NCBI GenBank assembly: GCA_002989075.1
Contig: PSQN01000015.1
Span: forward strand, 1,178,001-1,242,000
Reading direction: 5' to 3'
Length of the DNA: 64,000 bases
From: Arthonia radiata
Lineage: Eukaryota; Ascomycota; Arthoniomycetes; Arthoniales; Arthoniaceae
Shown here in pieces: positions 58,201 through 64,000 of this stretch. Both the position numbers and the translations under genes were made by a program. Positions within the stretch are counted from its first letter, which is position 1, and each line of letters begins with the position of its first letter. Under the pieces are notes generated by a model that was not told where the DNA came from, did not search any database, and was given only the letters and a program-made list of their open reading frames with translations.

Positions 58201-58731
58201 AACGAACATCTCAGGGATGCGGACAGGTATAGGGTCGCCTAGTGTGCCGTGCTCGGGTACTATCGCATTCAATGGTGTTCGTTTCGGTAAAGTTGTAGGC
58301 CCGATGACGGGCACGATTGTGACTACACCTTCGTACAGCTCCAGAGTCACGAACGAGCCTGTTGGATCTGTGTGTACCCGATCCCCAGTCTGACTTTCCC
58401 GGGCGGACTTGTCCGCCTGATCTACGTATGTGCGTTGTGTTTTGAACTGTTTTGTGGAGGTGTCCCACGATAGCACGAAGTACATGAAGCGGTCGGTGCC
58501 CACGAAGAGCTGGTCCGTCGCGGATGAAGCAGGCCGCACCTTGGAGAGCATTGTGATCTTGCCATAGACGGCTCTTGTATACTGGCTGACGAGGCCATTT
58601 TGGTTTTGCGAGTAGATCTCGAGGCGGTTGTTTTTTGCGACTGCTAGACTTTCTTCCTCCGGATTCAAGAAGTTGAGCTTAAGAGCATGGCGTATTGAAG
58701 TTGCAAGATGGATCGGAGCCAGGTAAGCCAT
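55209..58731 (-). CDS. DDB1: DNA damage-binding protein 1 (DDB1)
   Basis: Exons 58731-56047 and 55985-55209 join over a 61-nt intron to 1153 residues, close to human DDB1 (1140). The N-terminus MAYLAPIHLATSIRHALKLN then FLNPEEESLAVAKNNRLEIY is highly diagnostic; the start was set at this ATG rather than an earlier one (58749) because the family begins here. Three WD-like beta-propellers fill the chain, with DRFMYFVLSWD in the first, and the CPSF-A homology region near the C-terminus contains RIVILEVTEDRQLKGICEQN and VRGACRVLGMVDGKIVAALI. The intron falls between KT and VIIYELSY. DDB1 is the adaptor of CUL4 ubiquitin ligases. In fungi it pairs with DCAF-type receptors for nucleotide excision repair, replication licensing and, in Neurospora, heterochromatin formation through the DCDC complex. 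It sits directly downstream of the paralogue array on the same strand. Confidence 0.95.
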
Positions 58732-59082
58732 TGCAATACGGGAGCACACGGTGTGGGAGACGAGGTAATACCCGCAGATGGGTGGTCATAGAAGAAGCGA
58801 TAGTCAGCCTAGTGAATACAAAGTGAGCTTCCGAAGTTCGTTGGAGCTCTCATGCGCGTCACTGCGTGATACATTAACTCCGAAATTATCTCCGCTTCGA
58901 GTTCCGTGGCCGGCGTCACGCGTCAAAGCGTATCGGCATTATTGTGACATGATCAGCGGCCACGCAGCTCGTGAAATCCTTCGTATGCAGGGATAGAACT
59001 CCTTCTCGGCTGTTCAGCATTATCTTTATTGACATATCCATGTATCTTTCGTGCGCAACATCATTGAGTCAATCTCCCATCC
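58732..59082. other. Intergenic region, IPMK 3' end / DDB1 5' end
   Basis: 351 bp holding the DDB1 promoter and the end of the kinase transcript. Nothing else recognised. Confidence 0.45.
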
Positions 59083-60338
59083 TCAAGTATCGAGTATCTG
59101 GCGTAATATCTTCCTCACGCTCTTCACCCCCTTCAGCATGTTCTCGTCCCGGCCTTTGCCTGGAGTCCAGTGCGCATGCGCGAAATCAATGAGTTTGACC
59201 GCATGAATCCTCGGCATGTCTTCCTCATCCTCGTCGTCCGCATCCTCCTCGGTGCCATTTGCGCCCACCGCCGTTTCAGGCTTCTCCTGTAGCTCTTCGA
59301 AGGCGGTGAGAGCTCGATTCAGGGCGTTGTTGTCTCCCTCGTATACGAAGAGAATGGACGCCGAGTACATTCGAGTCTCAAGCTTCTCCAGCTGTTGCTC
59401 CATGTCGAGTACTTCAGCTTCGCAAACCTCCAACACAGCGCGTCTCAGCGGCGTGAGCTGCCGCTTATGCGGCGGCCCTTCCAGGAAGAACTCCTCGAAT
59501 CCAGATCGGACATTGTCGGCTTTGAATCCTTGTCCGTAGAACTTGTTGTAGACTTTGTATTGGCCTTGCGGATCTTCAGGTTTGCGGCCATCCTTCGGCT
59601 GCCAAACTCGCATGCCTGCGATGCGAAAGCCCAGGTCATGACTCGTCGTCTCCATGGAGACTTTATCGAGACGCTGCTTCTTCTCGGGTCTAGCGTCTTC
59701 ATCCCACAAGCGAGCGCCCAATTTGACGTCGAGAGTGTTGTATCGGACGAATCCGGCGGTGAGGTTTTCTATCACGATCGCGTGATCGGTGTCTATCTTC
59801 TTGCCATAGATCTGCTGTGGTGACGCCTCGGGCTGCTTCGCTTGCTGCTCTCCATTTGCAGCAATAAGGTCCTGCGCCGTGGTTTCCTGCGCCTGCAGGG
59901 CAGCATTGATGCTCATGGGATCTTGATTCTTGATCGCCTCTTTCTGCTCCGGAGTTGACAGGGCAAGTCGTCCGTAAAATGTGGGCATGAGACGAGCAGC
60001 GAAGTCGGGGTGATTAGCAGCGGCGGATTCATAGAAGTGGGTCTCGTTGACAGTGCAGGGCTTGATGAAGAGCGTGCCGGAGGCGTCGGTGAAGACGCCG
60101 TCACTTTGTACAATTAGCCCATGTACTCCTTTGCTCATGCCACCAACAAGGAGACTTACTGTCCGGCAGCTGCACCCTCGAAGCTGACAAGCTCTGATCC
60201 GTTGAATTGCATCGGATGTGACTGAATAGGCGGGGACTGGGTGGGAGTTGTCTGTGCGGGGGTTGTCTGTGTCGGAGAGACAGACATACCTACGAAGCTC
60301 TTTGGGAAGGAGTGTGAACTGTTCGATAAAGTTTTCAC
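59083..60338 (-). CDS. ARG82: Inositol polyphosphate multikinase (Arg82/IPMK family)
   Basis: Exons 60338-60160 and 60103-59083 join over a 56-nt intron (GTAAGT donor, GCTAAT branch, AAAG acceptor) to 399 residues. A Thr/Pro/Gln-rich N-terminus precedes HDGVFTDASGTLFIKP, the start of the kinase fold. The inositol-binding motif PxxxDxKxG is represented by NTLDVKLGARLWDED; the ATP-side motif S-L-L appears as SASILFVYEGD; the metal-binding motif is VKLIDFAHAHWTPGKG. An acidic insertion (EEDADDEDEEDMP) lies before the last motif, as in yeast Arg82. These enzymes phosphorylate IP3 to IP4 and IP5 in the nucleus and cytosol and, in yeast, stabilise the ArgR-Mcm1 regulators. A second ATG at 60287 lies in frame. 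It is divergent from the La-ARB1 gene. Confidence 0.92.
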
Positions 60339-61519
60339 CAGCGCGCGACGATTGTCAAAAGATTGTGAGAAAGAGAAAGAGTGGGAGCATGACGAAGAGC
60401 TTATCTAGACCATGGCGCAAACGAGAGTGAGCAAACGGGCTGCGGTCCAGGTGGGCTGACGGTGGCCGGGCTGTAGGAAACAGGTCTGAGCTGGAGTTGC
60501 AGCGATGGATGAAGGATTGTGGTAGCAATCGATGAAAAGGGACAGTGCGCGCACTTCAGCGCGGGGGAGGCTGACGTCGAAATGATGGAAAGAAGATCTG
60601 ATTGCGCTCGTCGAAATTAGGCCTGTTTCAGACAGTGTACCCACTCAGGTTCGGTGCTCGCTCCGCGTTGTCGCCGCGACCGTTGTTTCTCGGCCTGTAG
60701 TCATGAGCGAAGGCAGATTCAAGACACCAGCAGCGACTGTGTGATCCTGCGCGACGGCGGTCGGGATTGCAGGCGAAGACATTCTGCGCCGGTCTGACTC
60801 AAAGTTCGAAGCCTCGCCCCGTGCAGTGCATGAGCTGGCACGTGAAGGAGCGTTCGTTTCTCCTGACGGGATTTAGCTGTTATTGCCTTAGCGCGCTGAA
60901 TCCCGCCCCAGACCTGCATTACCGTTAAAGACTAGATCAAACCTTGCCTCTTTTCTGGAAATGACGGTTTCCGCAGAACGTGGCGGTGAAGATGTTGCCC
61001 CCCCAATTCTTCACTCTGTATCTCGAGCGAAACATCCGTGGGCTCGCGCTGCATCGGGTGCTGTGGACGAGACAAGACCTTGACGCCTCACCTACGTCGA
61101 ACGATGAAGTGAAGTGGATCCGTCTTTGTATCCGGAAAGTGCAGCCCAGAGCAACGCACTTTCACGAAATACTATTCTAGCTTCATCCCATTTTCATGAA
61201 AGAACCTCAAGTCATCACAGATTTTCTACCGACTTCCAGACACATGCATTGCCCCGTAGGCGAGCAGCGATAGTAATATTGCAATCCCCGAGACTCTCGC
61301 TTTGGCAAGACGGAAACGCGTGGTGTTTCGCTCTGTTTGCTGCGTGCTAGCGACGCAAACCTGCATCTCAGAGACCGCACATCTTTCCATACGATGCTTC
61401 CCATCATCAGGCCGACTCTTCTCATTGGTGCAACTATGCTTTGAGGAAGAGTTCCATGCCATTGCATCGAAAAAATTAGCCCTCAAGCTAAAAGCCAGCA
61501 GGCGCGCAAATTACCCAAC
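60339..61519. promoter_or_regulatory. Divergent promoter region, IPMK / La-ARB1 gene
   Basis: 1.18 kb between divergent starts. Small open frames only; no RNA gene or repeat recognised. Confidence 0.45.
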
Positions 61520-63422
61520 ATGTCTTCAACAGAACCCTCAAACAGCCGGTCGTGGCAAGAGCCAGAAGCTGCGGTGGGCAGTGATCCCCACGCTCATCCT
61601 GATCAAACCTCTGGGCTATCGACACCAGCAGAGAAGAACGAGCCAGAGCTCAACATGGCCAGCCGATCAGATGAAGCAGAAGCTGTTCGTCGACAGGTCA
61701 GTTTGTGTTCCATGTCTCTTCAGCTCGAGCTCATCTGTAGTAGGTTGATCACTACTTTTCTGGAGACAACTTGGCCAAGGACACCTTCCTCCTCCAGCAA
61801 ATGAAGGGCCGGAAGAACAGACCCATTCCGGTTCAGATGATTGCCAAGTTCCAGAAGATGCGAGAGTATCAGCCTCTCGCATTCGTCATCAAAGCTCTGA
61901 AGACTAGCAGCATGGTCAACATCGTCAAGCACGAGGGCAACGACTGCATTCAGAGAAAGGAGCCATTCATCATGGAACAGCAACAGAAAGCCAGTGGCAC
62001 TCAGTCTGTTCGCAGCTGGGCGAAACCGAATGCTGCATCTGGCTTTGAGTCGTATTTTACTGAAGGTCCATTACCGCCTGATGTGGCTGCAGAGGAGAGC
62101 GAGATCTACAACGAAGACAGCACGTTCGAAGAGTGCGTACCGCGAAAGCTTTATCCTACTACTTACTGACTCGCATCAGACGAATGGAGCACGCTATCCG
62201 TGCCTATATCACTCGTCGCAAATTCAACTCCACCGTTTCCAACATCTTCTCCAAGTGGATGCGCTTCGGCGGCGTCGATGTTCAACCCCATGCTCACGTT
62301 GCCAACACTGTTGATCCTCAGGAGCTAGAGGGTCTCACAGCAAAAGAGAAGAAGCTCGCGCTCGCTCCCAAGCCCTATCTCTCTGGGGAGGAAATGGACA
62401 CGGATGGCAAGCCTCTGTGGGAGGTTGACTTCGAAGGCGTCTCTGAGGCCTTCCTCTCCTCCATCGTCCCCGAGATGTTCATCTTCAACCGCCGTGACCA
62501 GTACTTCGAACTTACAAACGTGATGCAAAACTTCCTGCGCTACCTGCAGTACCACCGCGTCTGCCCGGAATACAACACCGCCATCAATGCTACCATCCGC
62601 ATCTGTGACATCGCCAATCGCGAGCTCCCGGCGTGCGAGACCCTCCAACAGAACCTTCCTGGCGCATTCAACACCGCGGCCTCTACGCTCTTCGGTGGCG
62701 TCTTCCACGACGCCTTCGTCGGAGATCAAGAGTGGGCTCGCGGCGAGCGCAGCGAAGGCATCGACATCTCGCACGGCCTCAGCGGCAAAAGCTCAAAGCA
62801 GCTATACATGACGGGCTTCGTTGCGTTCGAAAAATCAAAGCAAGGTCAACAGCGCCCACTCGACAAGAAGGAGATCATGGGCCAGCGTATTGCCTCTCGT
62901 GAGAGCGTTGTCGGCCTCGAGGTCGTCGAGATCCTTCCCCCAACTGAAGACGTGATCGAGATGTACACACTGATGGGCGCCGGCTTCGAGCCTCTTGGGC
63001 GGCTCGTGTGTCGCACCTGGCGTGCTCCTGATTTCTTCGACTGGGATCTACCCGCGCACGTCTCACAAGCGTCTATGGGCAAGCAGCAGGACAAGACCTA
63101 CACCTTCCTTCTTGAAGAGACCCTTCTCCAAAATTGTCATGTCGGCATCAAGCTCGAAAACGCGCGTATCATCACGCTTGAGCCGAGCGGGATCCAGATC
63201 CTTGATGGCATTCCCAGCCATACTAGGGCGAGCTTCTACCAGGTTTTGGAGAACGAGCTGGTGCTGAAGTGGAAGGAACCGAGGTTCATCACGAGGGAGG
63301 AGCAGAAGGAGCGTGAGGCCCGGCTCGAAGAGTGGAAAATGGCACCAACAGCGGAGAGGGTGGGTGAGAGGAGTGGCGGTAGCGGTGAGGGCAGTGAGGT
63401 GGGCATGGATGATGAGTTTTGA
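61520..63422 (+). CDS. ARB1: La-motif/ARB1 fusion protein, Argonaute siRNA chaperone subunit
   Basis: Exons 61520-61696, 61744-62132 and 62180-63422 join over two 47-nt introns to 602 residues. The first 56 residues are acidic and disordered. Residues about 57-130 form a complete La motif: VRRQVDHYFSGDNLAKDTFL, PVQMIAKFQKMREYQPLAFV, IKALKTSSMVNIV and IQRKEPF. From about 155 onward the chain matches Arb1: ASGFESYFTEGPLPPD, RMEHAIRAYITRRKFNS, MRFGGVDVQP, WEVDFEGVSEAFLSSIVPEM, HRVCPEYNTAINATIRICD, FNTAASTLFGGVFHDAF and GDQEWARGE, VVEILPPTEDVIEMYTL, ending in LVLKWKEPRF. Arb1 in fission yeast is a subunit of the Argonaute siRNA chaperone (ARC) complex with Arb2 and Ago1, holding duplex siRNA before RITS assembly in heterochromatic silencing. 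The La motif would add an RNA 3'-end binding surface. I do not recall such a fusion in described ARB1 proteins. The first intron lies inside the La motif, so the two parts share one spliced frame. Confidence 0.86.
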
Positions 63423-63735
63423 GAAGCTGCTCGCACAGGCACCGAAGGATGAGAGGGGCGGGGGCGACTTTTTGCAGTACCCGAGACTTGGCCTTGCGTT
63501 GGACGCGCCCCATCACCGTGGACAAGTGACGGCAAGGTCACCCACGGAGCAGCTAGCCGTGTTGAACGGGGACCGCTCATGAATTTGTTTGAATCACAAA
63601 AGTACTTGGACTGATAGAATCTGGCGACAACGCCACGACAGTCATGAAATCACGACCACGCTCATTGGGGTATCATACTCGCTAACGCTGCTTTTGTAGT
63701 GTGCTTATCATCTAATCGCAACAGATAGTGTGCCT
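63423..63735. other. Convergent 3' intergenic region
   Basis: 313 bp between the La-ARB1 gene and the gene entering from the right edge. Nothing recognised. Confidence 0.45.
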
Positions 63736-64000
63736 CTAACCACCACCTCGTCGAAACTTCCCCTTCTTCTTTTTCTTCTTCTTGCCTTTCTTCTTTGGAG
63801 CAGATCCCGAAGGTCCATCCTCACCATCACCTTCATCAGCCCCATCACCATGGCCCACATTATTCACCTGAGTCTGCCCAACCTGCTCAACATCCTCGTC
63901 ATCATCATCTTCTTCGACCACGCCCCTTCCACTCACCTCATCCTTGCCCCCCTTGCCCACCGCATCCCTCTTCTTCCTCACCCCAAACCGCCCCACAATC
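63736..64000 (-). CDS. C-terminus of a lysine-rich protein (5' partial)
   Basis: The frame is open to the right window edge and ends at the stop 63738-63736, giving about 87 visible residues. The visible part has a basic segment (GRFGVRKKRDAVGKGG), an acidic patch (VVEEDDDDEDVEQ), a glycine/aspartate-rich linker, and a tail of lysines ending KGKFRRGGG. There is no ATG near the edge, so the true start lies beyond the window. Composition suggests a nuclear or ribosome-associated protein, but nothing identifies the family. Confidence 0.55.
   Translation of the reverse strand, partial: IVGRFGVRKKRDAVGKGGKDEVSGRGVVEEDDDDEDVEQVGQTQVNNVGHGDGADEGDGEDGPSGSAPKKKGKKKKKKKGKFRRGGG

Overview
The window is a gene-dense piece of a filamentous ascomycete (Pezizomycotina) nuclear genome, probably a Dothideomycete. 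That class assignment is inference from overall gene style and was not tested. The fungal reading rests on spindle-type short introns (41-143 nt, usually with GT donor, CTAAC/CTGAC-like branch point and YAG acceptor), the Golgi mannan polymerase subunits MNN9 and ANP1, a fungal Dicer-like protein with two RNase III domains, the Argonaute chaperone subunit ARB1, and a Dal5-type MFS permease. I found 24 supported protein-coding genes plus one partial gene running off the right edge. I saw no rRNA, convincing tRNA, CRISPR array, LTR or virus-like element.

Layout. 1-8.2 kb: a DUF3431 membrane protein (5' end off the window), CLP1 (mRNA 3'-end processing), a small G-patch protein, a peroxisomal D-amino-acid oxidase, and an SPF45-like splicing factor. 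8.7-18.5 kb: MNN9, an MFS anion/cation symporter, exosome subunit MTR3, and ANP1; the two mannan polymerase subunits lie about 7 kb apart on the same strand. 19-31.6 kb: the large ARF-GEF of the GEA/GBF1 class, a conserved unknown protein, a secreted NucA/NucB-type nuclease, and a salicylate-hydroxylase-like FAD monooxygenase. 32-48.5 kb: an intronless 1287-residue mitochondrial PPR protein, a conserved nuclear-looking unknown, Dicer-like 1, a MATE transporter, and a quinone oxidoreductase with a likely mitochondrial presequence. 50.6-55 kb: a head-to-tail array of four highly diverged paralogues of a family I do not recognise. 55-64 kb: DDB1, inositol polyphosphate multikinase, a La-motif protein fused to ARB1, and the tail of a lysine-rich protein.

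Themes. RNA metabolism is strongly represented (CLP1, two G-patch proteins, MTR3, PPR, DCL1, La-ARB1). DCL1 and the La-ARB1 protein belong to the small-RNA silencing machinery and are about 18 kb apart. The best candidates for something undescribed are the four-gene array, where each copy has a phase-0 intron directly after a C-x(6,7)-C-x-C motif, and the La-motif/ARB1 fusion. All exon boundaries were predicted by eye from splice signals and frame, without transcript support.
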